This document shows, in pieces, positions 1 through 6,115 of a DNA stretch of 6,743 bases. Source of the DNA: Clostridiales bacterium (GTDB lineage: Bacteria; Bacillota; Clostridia; Oscillospirales; Ruminococcaceae); contig JAQXIB010000289.1 of the NCBI GenBank assembly GCA_029007575.1, positions 1 through 6,743 of the forward strand, in the 5' to 3' direction. The notes below the pieces were generated by a model. It was not told where the DNA came from. It did not search any database and saw only the letters and a list, made by a program, of their open reading frames with translations. Position 1 is the stretch's first letter. The number at the start of each line of letters is the position of its first letter. A program made the translations under genes and the position numbers.

Positions 1-11
1 AAACCACTACT

Positions 12-17
12 ATTATA
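12..17 (-). promoter_or_regulatory. possible -10 box for a gene left of the window
   Basis: Read on the minus strand this is a perfect TATAAT followed by AGTAGTGG. It points out of the window, downstream of the mutS2 terminator, so it could start the next minus-strand transcript. There is no good TTGACA-like -35 at 16-18 bases upstream (the best is an A-rich CTAAAA-like hexamer), so the call rests on the -10 alone. Confidence 0.2.
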
Positions 18-96
18 CACGAGGTTCTTCTTATTTTTTAGTCTTTCGGCTCGCATCAAGCTCGCCTTCTTTTTTGTAGCTCCGCTCTTTTTTCTT

Positions 97-122
97 CCCT
101 CGGTAGAACCGAGGGTTTATTT
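97..122 (+). terminator. rho-independent terminator, plus strand
   Basis: A perfect 8-bp stem (CCCTCGGT at 97-104, ACCGAGGG at 108-115) with the three-base loop AGA is followed by TTTATTT at 116-122. The T-rich tail lies on the plus-strand side. On the minus strand the stem is followed by AAGAAAAAAG, which would not terminate. It therefore probably ends a plus-strand gene outside the window that converges on mutS2. Confidence 0.6.
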
Positions 123-139
123 CCACGTCTAAAGACACC

Positions 140-181
140 AATAATAAACCCGTTTGCTGAAATATATCGGCGAACGGGTTT
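140..181 (-). terminator. rho-independent terminator of the mutS2 block
   Basis: A 12-bp stem pairs 146-157 with 170-181 (AAACCCGTTTGC against GCGAACGGGTTT, one G-T wobble) around a 12-base loop. Read on the minus strand, the stem ends in GGGTTT and runs into ATTATT, a U-rich tail. It lies about 90 bases past the mutS2 stop with no gene between, so it most likely ends the whole minus-strand block. The plus-strand side reads TTTTCTGC, a weaker tail, but some bidirectional activity is possible. Confidence 0.65.
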
Positions 182-268
182 TCTGCATCGTGGTACGATT
201 ATTCTTTCTCTTGATTATCTAAATATTTCAAATATTCAGCGATGTCCTTTTGAATCGCATTGATGATA

Positions 269-1033
269 TTATTTCAATTCCGCTATGGTAACACCGGATT
301 CCCCTTCGCCAAACACACCCAAGCGAAACGATTTAATGCTTTTGTGCTTCTTTAAATGCGCCTGTACTGCGGCCCGCAATACGCCTGTGCCCTTACCGTG
401 AATAATAGAGATCACATTGACATTGTTCATCACTGCATTATCGATAAACATATCCAGATCCATCAGCGCCTCATCAACGGTATAGCCCCGCAGGTCGATT
501 TCGGTCTTTGCCTCCCGCTCAACTTTATTCTTCACAGTACGCATCGCTTTTCCGACTGTCTGCTTATTGGCACCGGCAGTATGATCAAGCAAACGCAGAT
601 TCTTTTCTTCTACCCAGATTTTCATATACCCCGACTGGATTTGATAACGTCCTTTTTTATCGGCCTCGCTGATGACCTTTCCTTTGCTTCCTACGTCAAT
701 CAACTGCACTGAATCCCCTATTTTCAGCTTTCGCGGTAATACATAAGCGCCGTCAGAATGATCCTGAACCGGATTGGCGGCGTCCTCCAGCTTTTGCAAT
801 TTCCCTTTGAGCTGTGATTTTGCCGCGCTCACCAGCTTGGAAAAATCCTCTTTATCTTTATTTTTCTTGATTTCTTCCAATTCATCCATTAAGCTCATCG
901 CGCGCACTTGAATATCGCTCAGCATTTTCCGTGCCTGCATCCGCGCCAGTTCGGTTTCCCGTTCTTTGCTGGAATTCAAGCTGTATTTCAGCTTTTTGAT
1001 TTCCTCTTTATATTGCTCAATTTCCCGATTTTT
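269..1033 (-). CDS. mutS2: MutS2 C-terminal part (coiled coil, KOW-like, Smr domain), downstream of an in-frame TAG
   Basis: This is the continuation, in the same frame, of the mutS2 frame that stops at TAG 1034-1036. Counted as one 799-codon gene, it spans residues 546-799. In order it shows the end of the charged coiled coil, a KOW-like beta region around residues 647-692, and a Smr domain with IDLRG (724-728) and HGKGTG (757-762), ending GVTIAELK and TAA. Smr domains are nucleases or RNA-binding modules; in B. subtilis MutS2 (RqcU) this end helps split collided ribosomes. The only candidate restarts are TTG at 979 and later ATGs, none with a convincing ribosome binding site. Independent translation is therefore doubtful, and this is best read as the severed tail of mutS2. 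The domain is intact and conserved, so the lesion is recent, a sequencing error, or read through. Confidence 0.85.
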   Translation of the reverse strand, partial: KNREIEQYKEEIKKLKYSLNSSKERETELARMQARKMLSDIQVRAMSLMDELEEIKKNKDKEDFSKLVSAAKSQLKGKLQKLEDAANPVQDHSDGAYVLPRKLKIGDSVQLIDVGSKGKVISEADKKGRYQIQSGYMKIWVEEKNLRLLDHTAGANKQTVGKAMRTVKNKVEREAKTEIDLRGYTVDEALMDLDMFIDNAVMNNVNVISIIHGKGTGVLRAAVQAHLKKHKSIKSFRLGVFGEGESGVTIAELK

Positions 1034-2668
1034 CTATGACAGTGACGTCTTTTCCTGTTCCAATCCCTGTCTGGAGGCTTCTAGCTTATCAATAACATCC
1101 TCAAAGCGTTTGCTGTCGGTAGCAATTAAACTTTTTGCGTGCTCAATAATTTTTTCATCCAACCCCAACCGGCTGCTGATCGCAAACGCATTGGATCGTC
1201 CCGGTACTCCAACCAGCAATCGATAGGTCGGCTGCAATGTGGCAACATCAAATTCACAGCAGGCATTTTCCACCTTGTCCGTTTCCAACGCATACATTTT
1301 CAACTCGGCATAATGGGTAGATGCGGCAACCCGGCAATCTCTTCCGCGCAGATTTTCCAAAACAGCTATCGCCAGTGCGGCGCCCTCTACCGGATCGGTA
1401 CCCGAGCCCAATTCATCCAAAAGGACCAGGGAATGAAAGCTTGCCTGCTTTAAAATAGACACAATATTAGTCATATGCGCCGAAAAAGTGGAGAGATTTT
1501 GCTCGATGCTCTGCTCGTCGCCAATGTCCACCAAAACTTCTTCAAAAACAGACACCACACTGTTGTCGCCGACCGGTATCAATAATCCTGCCATTGTCAT
1601 TAACGTCAGCAATCCTATGGTTTTTAGGGTAACCGTTTTGCCACCGGTATTTGGTCCGGTCACCACCAAGGTCGTAAACAGTTCTCCTAAATCAATATCA
1701 ACCGGTACGACCTTATTCTTATCGATCAACGGATGCCGCGCTTTATTCAGGCGCACCACGCCGCTGTCAGTCACCTCCGGCTTGTTTGCGTTCATCCGCG
1801 CCGCCAGATTGGCTTTACAAAAATACAAATTCAGGGAAATTGCCAATTGATAGGAGGAAATAATGCTGTCTCCGAACGTCGCACATTCGGCAGACAAAGC
1901 CTGTAAAATGCGCTGAATTTCTTCCTGCTCCTTGCCCTCCAGCACACGAATCTCATTGTTTGCTTCCACCACGGAGGACGGCTCTATAAAGAGCGTAGAC
2001 CCACTGGAGGAAGTGTCATGCACCAAACCGCCGATTTCGCCGCGATGCTCCGCCTTGACCGGTACGACAAATCTGCCGTCACGCATCGTGATGATCTGCT
2101 CTTGCAGATACTTTTGATACTGCTGGGAACGAATGATTTTTTCCAGTTGCTCTCTGACGCGCAACTGCGCATTTTTGATCTTTCTGCGAATTGTCGCCAG
2201 CTCCGGACTGGCGTTATCGTCTATTTCATCCTCTGACAGAATGGCGGAAGAAATCTGCTGTTCCAGATATTTATTGGGCGCCAATTCGGAAAACATCGGA
2301 TTTAAGCCTTCCGGCATGGTTTTATTCTGCCCTACCCATTCGTCCAAAAGTCGAATTTGCCGCAATACTTCGGCTATGCGCAGCAATTCTCCCGGCGTCA
2401 AGGTGCTTCCGGCTTTGGCGCGTCTGACAGTACCGATCGGATTCTTTAAATGATAGAAAGTTGGCGTTCCGTAGCTGACAACCAGTGTATAAAAGTCAGA
2501 AGTCTTTTGAATTTCCTCCCGCACCGTCATCAGATCGGTGGACGGCTGCAATTGTAAGGCTGCATTGCGGGCATCCTCACAGCAGGTCATATCAGCCAGT
2601 AAATTCCGTATTTTATCGAATTCGAGCGATTGCATCGTCCGCTCGGAAATAGTGAATAATTCATTCAT
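1034..2668 (-). CDS. mutS2: MutS2, N-terminal and ATPase part, ended by a premature in-frame TAG
   Basis: MutS2 is an ABC-type ATPase of the MutS superfamily. In Firmicutes it acts on recombination intermediates and, as RqcU, in ribosome-collision rescue. The 544 residues show the MutS2 start (SLEFDKIRNLLA), the core/lever helices, Walker A GPNTGGKT (338-345), the STFSAHM signature (393-399), Walker B LLDE (416-419) and the STHY switch (450-453). It ends in the coiled coil at TAG 1034-1036, but the same frame continues without a break to TAA at 269-271. Together that gives 799 codons, close to the usual length of about 785-790. The ATG at 2668 has no good Shine-Dalgarno directly before it; a strong GGGAGGAG lies about 38 bases upstream. 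It follows recO by 50 bases with no terminator, so it is probably cotranscribed. A product truncated here would keep the ATPase and lose the Smr domain. Confidence 0.93.
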   Translation of the reverse strand: MNELFTISERTMQSLEFDKIRNLLADMTCCEDARNAALQLQPSTDLMTVREEIQKTSDFYTLVVSYGTPTFYHLKNPIGTVRRAKAGSTLTPGELLRIAEVLRQIRLLDEWVGQNKTMPEGLNPMFSELAPNKYLEQQISSAILSEDEIDDNASPELATIRRKIKNAQLRVREQLEKIIRSQQYQKYLQEQIITMRDGRFVVPVKAEHRGEIGGLVHDTSSSGSTLFIEPSSVVEANNEIRVLEGKEQEEIQRILQALSAECATFGDSIISSYQLAISLNLYFCKANLAARMNANKPEVTDSGVVRLNKARHPLIDKNKVVPVDIDLGELFTTLVVTGPNTGGKTVTLKTIGLLTLMTMAGLLIPVGDNSVVSVFEEVLVDIGDEQSIEQNLSTFSAHMTNIVSILKQASFHSLVLLDELGSGTDPVEGAALAIAVLENLRGRDCRVAASTHYAELKMYALETDKVENACCEFDVATLQPTYRLLVGVPGRSNAFAISSRLGLDEKIIEHAKSLIATDSKRFEDVIDKLEASRQGLEQEKTSLS

Positions 2669-2706
2669 AACAATATTGTGTTCTCTTTTAACAGAGATAT
2701 TTCAAG

Positions 2707-2714
2707 CTCCTCCC
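2707..2714 (-). promoter_or_regulatory. strong Shine-Dalgarno without a matching start codon, upstream of mutS2
   Basis: GGGAGGAG on the minus strand, in the recO-mutS2 spacer, is a near-ideal ribosome binding site but lies too far from the mutS2 ATG (2668). At a normal distance (8 bases after GGAGG) stands ATA (2700-2698), which opens an 11-codon frame ending in TGA. That TGA overlaps the mutS2 ATG as ATGA, the usual arrangement of translational coupling. Either ATA is a mutated or rare start of a short leader, or mutS2 is translated from this distant site by another route. Confidence 0.4.
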
Positions 2715-2718
2715 TGCC

Positions 2719-3483
2719 TTACGGCATTGCTTTGAGTGATTTATAAAATTCCAGCGAATGCAGTGTTCGCTCTAAATATAATTTTACATAATACTCCGAT
2801 ATTTGATCCAGATACAAAAGCGTCTGCTTGGACACTTTAAAGTTAAACAGGCGTTCCATTTCAGAAAACAAGATGTGCCTCATGGCTGCCAACACCGCCG
2901 GTGTCAGTTTAAACCGATCTTCCTGATCGGACAGCTCGGTTTGCTGCATACAATTTTGGCATAATAATATACCCTTTAACGGAAAAAAGGTCATACTTTC
3001 CGCTTCATATTGACCACATCCGTCACATGCCACCAAATTGGGAGCAAAGCCACTTTCCGCCATAGCGCGCAGTTCATATACCGGCTTCATAAAATCCACC
3101 GGCCGCTTGTCATTCGCCAGCAAATAAAAAGTGTTGCACAACAAGCGCAAAAACACCTCCGCGTTCTCAGCGGTAGGTGTTAAATAATAAGTCAACTCAC
3201 CAAAATAACTGGCCAATGAGATTTTCTCAATATCATTCCGTAATCCGTAAAAATTATCCAGTTTATCAGCGCTGTTTACTATGTATCCGCTTTTGCCTGC
3301 AAAAAGGCAAAAGTCGGAATAACAAAAATCCTCGGTCGAATTTAAAAGAGAACTTCTCAGGCGCTTTACGCCGCGCGCCTTCGCTTCAATCAAGCCATGA
3401 TTCTCGGACAGCAGGAACAGCATCTTGTCCTCCTCGGACAGAAAGTTGTGCTTTAAAACAATCGCTTTGGTTTTGATCGTCAT
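2719..3483 (-). CDS. recO: DNA repair protein RecO
   Basis: RecO is the recombination mediator that binds SSB and, with RecR, loads RecA onto gapped DNA. The 254 residues begin with an OB-fold of the RecO type (TKAIVLKHNFLSEEDK, then GVKRLRSSL). A helical domain follows with a four-cysteine zinc site, CDGC at 153-156 and CQNC at 175-178, and the usual C-terminal helix ending EFYKSL. Length is normal for the family (about 240-260). I chose ATG 3483: GGGAGGAG lies about 8-10 bases before it, whereas the in-frame GTG at 3492 touches the Shine-Dalgarno. Its start lies inside the yqzL frame (98-base overlap), suggesting coupled translation, and mutS2 follows 50 bases later. The stop is TAA. Confidence 0.95.
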   Translation of the reverse strand: MTIKTKAIVLKHNFLSEEDKMLFLLSENHGLIEAKARGVKRLRSSLLNSTEDFCYSDFCLFAGKSGYIVNSADKLDNFYGLRNDIEKISLASYFGELTYYLTPTAENAEVFLRLLCNTFYLLANDKRPVDFMKPVYELRAMAESGFAPNLVACDGCGQYEAESMTFFPLKGILLCQNCMQQTELSDQEDRFKLTPAVLAAMRHILFSEMERLFNFKVSKQTLLYLDQISEYYVKLYLERTLHSLEFYKSLKAMP

Positions 3484-3586
3484 ATTGCGCACTCCTCCCG
3501 TTCGACATTTTACATTGACTGTATATTAAATAATCCGAAATTTTTCCGGAATGTGCAAATCGTTCCCATGCAGTTCTCTGATCCAT
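3386..3586 (-). CDS. yqzL: YqzL-like small protein overlapping recO
   Basis: This is a small frame of 66 codons between era and recO. Residues 6-28 (AWERFAHSGKISDYLIYSQ) match the pattern I recall for the YqzL family: W, then F, G-x-I, and YL-x-Y in a short helical protein. YqzL sits between era and recO in many Firmicutes. No biochemical function is established as far as I know. ATG 3586 has AAAGGGG about 10 bases upstream; GTG 3589 and TTG 3595 are in frame but sit too close to that site. YqzL proteins are usually about 45-50 residues. Here the frame has no stop before recO and runs on for about 33 codons inside recO to TGA at 3386-3388, so that tail may be a by-product of the recO sequence. 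Identification rests on position and the short motif. Confidence 0.7.
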   Translation of the reverse strand: MDQRTAWERFAHSGKISDYLIYSQCKMSNGRSAQYDDQNQSDCFKAQLSVRGGQDAVPAVRESWLD

Positions 3587-3616
3587 CACGCTCAATCCCC
3601 TTTCGGCTGTATTGAT

Positions 3617-3645
3617 AGTATATGGGACATCAGAATGAAATATTA
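3617..3645 (-). promoter_or_regulatory. promoter-like site before yqzL-recO
   Basis: The spacer between era and yqzL holds two overlapping matches on the minus strand. One is housekeeping-like: TTAATA, 18 bases, TATACT. The other resembles a Bacillus-type SigE site: TAATATT (3639-3645), 14 bases, CATATACT (3617-3624), against KMATATT and CATACANT. Either would start transcription shortly before the AAAGGGG ribosome binding site of yqzL. The region is AT-rich, so a chance match is possible, and nothing in the window shows that the organism sporulates. Confidence 0.35.
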
Positions 3646-3681
3646 ATGGAAACTATTAGGCATACTGGGAAAAAATCCAAT

Positions 3682-4572
3682 TTAAGATAAGCCGAATGAT
3701 TTAATAATATTTTCCTTGTTTCGCCAATCTTCACGCACCTTGACCCAAAGCTGGAGATTGACTTTAATATCAAAAAAGCGCTCAATATCCTCTCTGGCCT
3801 GACTGCCTATCGTCTTGAGCATATTGCCGTTTTTTCCAATCAGCATTCCTTTGTGGCTGCTTTTTTCACAGAAGATCGTGGCTTCGATATCCATGATATT
3901 GCTGTTTTTGCGTTCTTTCATGCTCTCGATGGATACCGCAATACCATGTGGTATCTCCTGACGAAACAACAGCAAAATCTTTTCACGAATCATTTCGCTG
4001 ACCAACACTCTTTCCGGCTGATCGGTCAAGGTGTCGTCTGCAAAAAAATGAATACCGGGTTCCGCCAGCTTGGACAGTTCCTCAATGACCAGCTCTACGC
4101 CGTCAGAGGTCAACGCGGACACCGGAATGACTGCCGTAAACGGATATAATGCCGAAAACTCCTGAATCCGCGTCATAATTTGCTGCTTATCCAAGATTGT
4201 ATCGATCTTGTTGATGACAAGCACCACCGGTATCGCCAGCTTCTGAAAAGTTTCGATCAATTCCATTTCTTCAGCCCGTATTTTTCCTTTTGGCTCGACC
4301 ACGAACAAAATAATATCCACATCGGCTACCGAATCCTTCACCGCTTTGACCATGTGTGCGCTCAACTTGTTTTTGGCGCGATGCAAGCCGGGTGTATCGG
4401 TAAACACCAATTGTGTTTCATTCTGTGTCAAAACGCCCATGATTTTTGTCCGCGTAGTCTGGGGCTTATTTGACACAATCGCAATTTTCTGACCTAACAT
4501 CTCATTCAGCAATGAGGACTTTCCGACATTCGGACAGCCGACAATTGCCACAAAGGCGGAACGTGTTTCCAT
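3682..4572 (-). CDS. era: GTPase Era, ribosome biogenesis
   Basis: Era is an essential GTPase that binds the 3' end of 16S rRNA and helps finish the 30S subunit. The 296 residues are full length. The GTPase domain has G1 GCPNVGKS (12-19), the Era switch region NKPQTTRTKI (35-44), G3 DTPG (59-62), G4 NKID (121-124) and G5 SAL (152-154). A type II KH RNA-binding domain follows with IGKNG (245-249) and the C-terminal LWVKVREDWR. G1 carries Cys13 where many Era proteins have Arg, and Ser20 where many have Thr; neither should affect nucleotide binding. The ATG at 4572 has only a weak site (AGGT, 9 bases). About 100 bases separate it from dgkA; the cytidine deaminase gene often found between them in Firmicutes is absent. 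The stop is TAA. Confidence 0.97.
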   Translation of the reverse strand: METRSAFVAIVGCPNVGKSSLLNEMLGQKIAIVSNKPQTTRTKIMGVLTQNETQLVFTDTPGLHRAKNKLSAHMVKAVKDSVADVDIILFVVEPKGKIRAEEMELIETFQKLAIPVVLVINKIDTILDKQQIMTRIQEFSALYPFTAVIPVSALTSDGVELVIEELSKLAEPGIHFFADDTLTDQPERVLVSEMIREKILLLFRQEIPHGIAVSIESMKERKNSNIMDIEATIFCEKSSHKGMLIGKNGNMLKTIGSQAREDIERFFDIKVNLQLWVKVREDWRNKENIIKSFGLS

Positions 4573-4648
4573 TCGGTAGTTACCTATACCTTTCCAAAAT
4601 CATAAAGAAAATCTTCTGTGCCTTCGCATTTTTCTTGGTTTGTACGGC

Positions 4649-4676
4649 GAGCGTTGTCGACTTTGTCGACACGCTC
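4649..4676 (-). other. intergenic hairpin directly after dgkA
   Basis: The arms 4649-4661 (GAGCGTTGTCGAC) and 4665-4676 (GTCGACACGCTC) pair over 12 bp with one bulged T and a three-base loop. On the minus-strand transcript the stem starts within the dgkA stop codon. It is followed by CGCCGTACAAA, not by a T run, so it is not a standard intrinsic terminator. It may be an RNase processing site, a 3'-end stabiliser or an attenuator between dgkA and era. Confidence 0.55.
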
Positions 4677-5181
4677 ATTTATAATTATCCGTTTTTTTAT
4701 TCTGCGGCTTCACTTTACCGTTGCAGCCGAAAATAAAAAAGCAACCAATTACCATTATAACCAGAAAGGGAATCAAATAAACCGGCGTGGTTCCAATCTC
4801 CAGAAAAGTTTGCCCGATCCGTTTCCAGTCGTTAAAAGTAAAAAGCGCCACAATAACCGCAGCAACTGCGGACACAAAAACAGCACCCGCTGCGACGTCC
4901 TTTGCAATTCGTGCAAGGTTATCGTATGTGGGTGATTCTAAATTGACCAAAGCTTCAATAGCGGTATTGAACATTTCGCTGGTGATCACAAAACCAAAAC
5001 AGAGAAATATAATGGCATACTGCCCGGGCGATAATCCGTACAAAAAGGAGAAAAATCCCACGAGCAGTGCTACCACAATGTGAATACGCATATTTCTTTC
5101 ATTGTTGATTGCGTGCCTCAAGCCCCGAAAAGCATACCGGAAGCTTTTTATTAAATTTGCAATTTCGGTATTATTTTTCAT
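4675..5181 (-). CDS. dgkA: diacylglycerol/undecaprenol kinase, DgkA family, with an extra C-terminal membrane segment
   Basis: This is a small integral-membrane lipid kinase. In Gram-positive bacteria this family mainly phosphorylates undecaprenol, feeding the lipid carrier pool for wall synthesis. The 168 residues hold an N-terminal amphipathic stretch (SFRYAFRGLRHAINNERNMR), three membrane helices (about 34-48, 53-68, 97-116), the catalytic segment SEMFNTAIEAL (68-78) and KDVAAGAV (94-101). Asn80 stands where Asp is common after EALV. A fourth hydrophobic helix (about 133-153) and a basic tail extend it beyond the usual 120-130 residues. I chose ATG 5181 because the family homology begins there; the frame is open further upstream only because it runs through ybeY. 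It overlaps the end of ybeY by 11 bases and has no visible Shine-Dalgarno, so translation is probably coupled to ybeY. The stop is TGA. Confidence 0.9.
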   Translation of the reverse strand: MKNNTEIANLIKSFRYAFRGLRHAINNERNMRIHIVVALLVGFFSFLYGLSPGQYAIIFLCFGFVITSEMFNTAIEALVNLESPTYDNLARIAKDVAAGAVFVSAVAAVIVALFTFNDWKRIGQTFLEIGTTPVYLIPFLVIMVIGCFFIFGCNGKVKPQNKKTDNYK

Positions 5182-5674
5182 CGGCAAACACATAGCTGGC
5201 ACCGCGCGGAACACCGAGTCTTGCCAAAACAATCTCCTCTTTTTCCCGCATCTGTACCGCCGGCAAACCGCCTTGTTCATGGTCATATCCCAATAAATGC
5301 AGCAAAGAATGCACCGTTAAAAAGCCAACCTCTCTTTGCAGAGAATGACCGTACATATCCGCTTGTTCATAAGCCTTCGGCATGGATATGACGATATCGC
5401 CCAAGACATATGCTCCGTTTTCGTTTTTATCAAATTTGCCGTCTTCTCCCAAAGGAAATGACAACACATCTGTCACAGCGTCTTTGTTCCTGTATTCTTT
5501 GTTGAGCCGCTGAATTTCCTCGTTATTAACGAATGAAACACTGATTTCCGCGCTTCCCTCAAAATTTTCCATTTCCAGGACGGCATGGCAGCAACGTCTG
5601 ATCAACATTCTGATGCCTGTCGGAATTTTTACGTCTTTCTGATTATTTGTGATTAATACTTTAAGCTTATCCAT
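5171..5674 (-). CDS. ybeY: endoribonuclease YbeY, rRNA maturation factor
   Basis: YbeY is a zinc-dependent single-strand endoribonuclease needed for 16S rRNA 3'-end maturation and 70S ribosome quality control. The 167 residues are typical in length. They show SFVNNEEIQRLN (47-58), the conserved arginine in YRNKDAVTDVLSFP (61-74), GDIVIS (92-97) and the metal site HSLLHLLGYDH, with His122, His126 and His132. The ATG at 5674 is preceded by AGGAGGGCG at good spacing, the strongest ribosome binding site in the block. It is the first gene of the minus-strand cluster. The phoH gene that often precedes it in Firmicutes is not next to it here; a spacer and a divergent glycosyltransferase are. Its last codons overlap the dgkA start. 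YbeY and Era act on the same end of 16S rRNA, which fits their linkage. The stop is TAA. Confidence 0.97.
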   Translation of the reverse strand: MDKLKVLITNNQKDVKIPTGIRMLIRRCCHAVLEMENFEGSAEISVSFVNNEEIQRLNKEYRNKDAVTDVLSFPLGEDGKFDKNENGAYVLGDIVISMPKAYEQADMYGHSLQREVGFLTVHSLLHLLGYDHEQGGLPAVQMREKEEIVLARLGVPRGASYVFADEK

Positions 5675-5786
5675 ATATTTCGCCCTCCTATTTTAGTTTT
5701 CAGCATTCATCATTATGAAATGATTAAATTTCTGTTAAAATCATACGGATTTTTCCAGAAAAATAATATAATATAATCATAAATTT

Positions 5787-5816
5787 ATTATACACCATTT
5801 ACATGGATTTTGTATA
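5787..5816 (-). promoter_or_regulatory. promoter of the ybeY block
   Basis: On the minus strand there is a perfect TATAAT (5787-5792) and an 18-base spacer to TATACA (5811-5816), which matches four of six bases of TTGACA. It would give a leader of roughly 100 AT-rich bases before ybeY, including an ATAAT-type repeat at 5761-5779 and a weak stem near 5703-5721. No riboswitch family is recognisable in that leader. Confidence 0.5.
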
Positions 5817-5887
5817 GATGGCTTTTTTACCAAAAAAAGGCAGCGAAATATTACCAACTTTTTCCTATCATTAGCAGAGAATAACAT

Positions 5888-6115
5888 TTAGTAAAATTTT
5901 TTGTGCAAATCTTCCAACAAGGCTTCCAAATTAATTTTTCCACTGCTGACCATCAGAAACATTCCGATTGAATAAAATTTTATTTTGACACAAAACGCTT
6001 CTTCCAGTCTGTCAAAGTCGTTTTCCTTCAAAAACAAATAGGATTCATCAGATCACTGCTTTTCCACTGCCGCATATAGCATATACAAAAGGGCACATTG
6101 TCTTTTATTCTGCAT
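5888..6115 (-). pseudogene. small hypothetical reading frame broken by one TGA
   Basis: I do not recognise this frame. From ATG 6115 it runs 20 codons (MQNKRQCALLYMLYAAVEKQ), meets TGA at 6053-6055, then continues in the same frame for 54 codons to TAA at 5888-5890. The second part has a protein-like composition: charged DESYLFLKENDFDRLEEAF, a hydrophobic FYSIGMFLMVSS, and an amphipathic end, NLEALLEDLHKKFY. As one unit it would be 75 residues. There is no clear ribosome binding site before ATG 6115, and its start lies close to that of the divergent glycosyltransferase. It could be a decayed small gene, a real gene with a sequence error, or a chance open frame in AT-rich spacer DNA. The composition makes me favour a former or mis-sequenced gene, but not strongly. 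Confidence 0.4.

Noticed and set aside
356..2735. Several plus-strand open frames of 60-120 codons opposite mutS2
   Set aside because: They are shadows of the mutS2 coding frame, without family motifs or ribosome binding sites.
5182..5286. Upstream extension of dgkA giving 203 residues
   Set aside because: The extra 35 residues lie within ybeY in another frame and do not resemble DgkA. ATG 5181 fits the family start.
5822..5843. T-run and A-run hairpin as a terminator of the small frame
   Set aside because: The stem is nearly all A-T with a bulge and has no GC-rich base, so it would be weak.
5971..5984. Perfect palindrome AATAAAATTTTATT
   Set aside because: It is all A and T in an AT-rich region, where such palindromes arise by chance.
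5985..5990. Perfect TTGACA on the plus strand as a glycosyltransferase promoter
   Set aside because: No acceptable -10 box follows at 16-18 bases, and it lies within the small minus-strand frame.
6053..6055. TGA as selenocysteine
   Set aside because: I see no SECIS-like hairpin just downstream and no known selenoprotein family.
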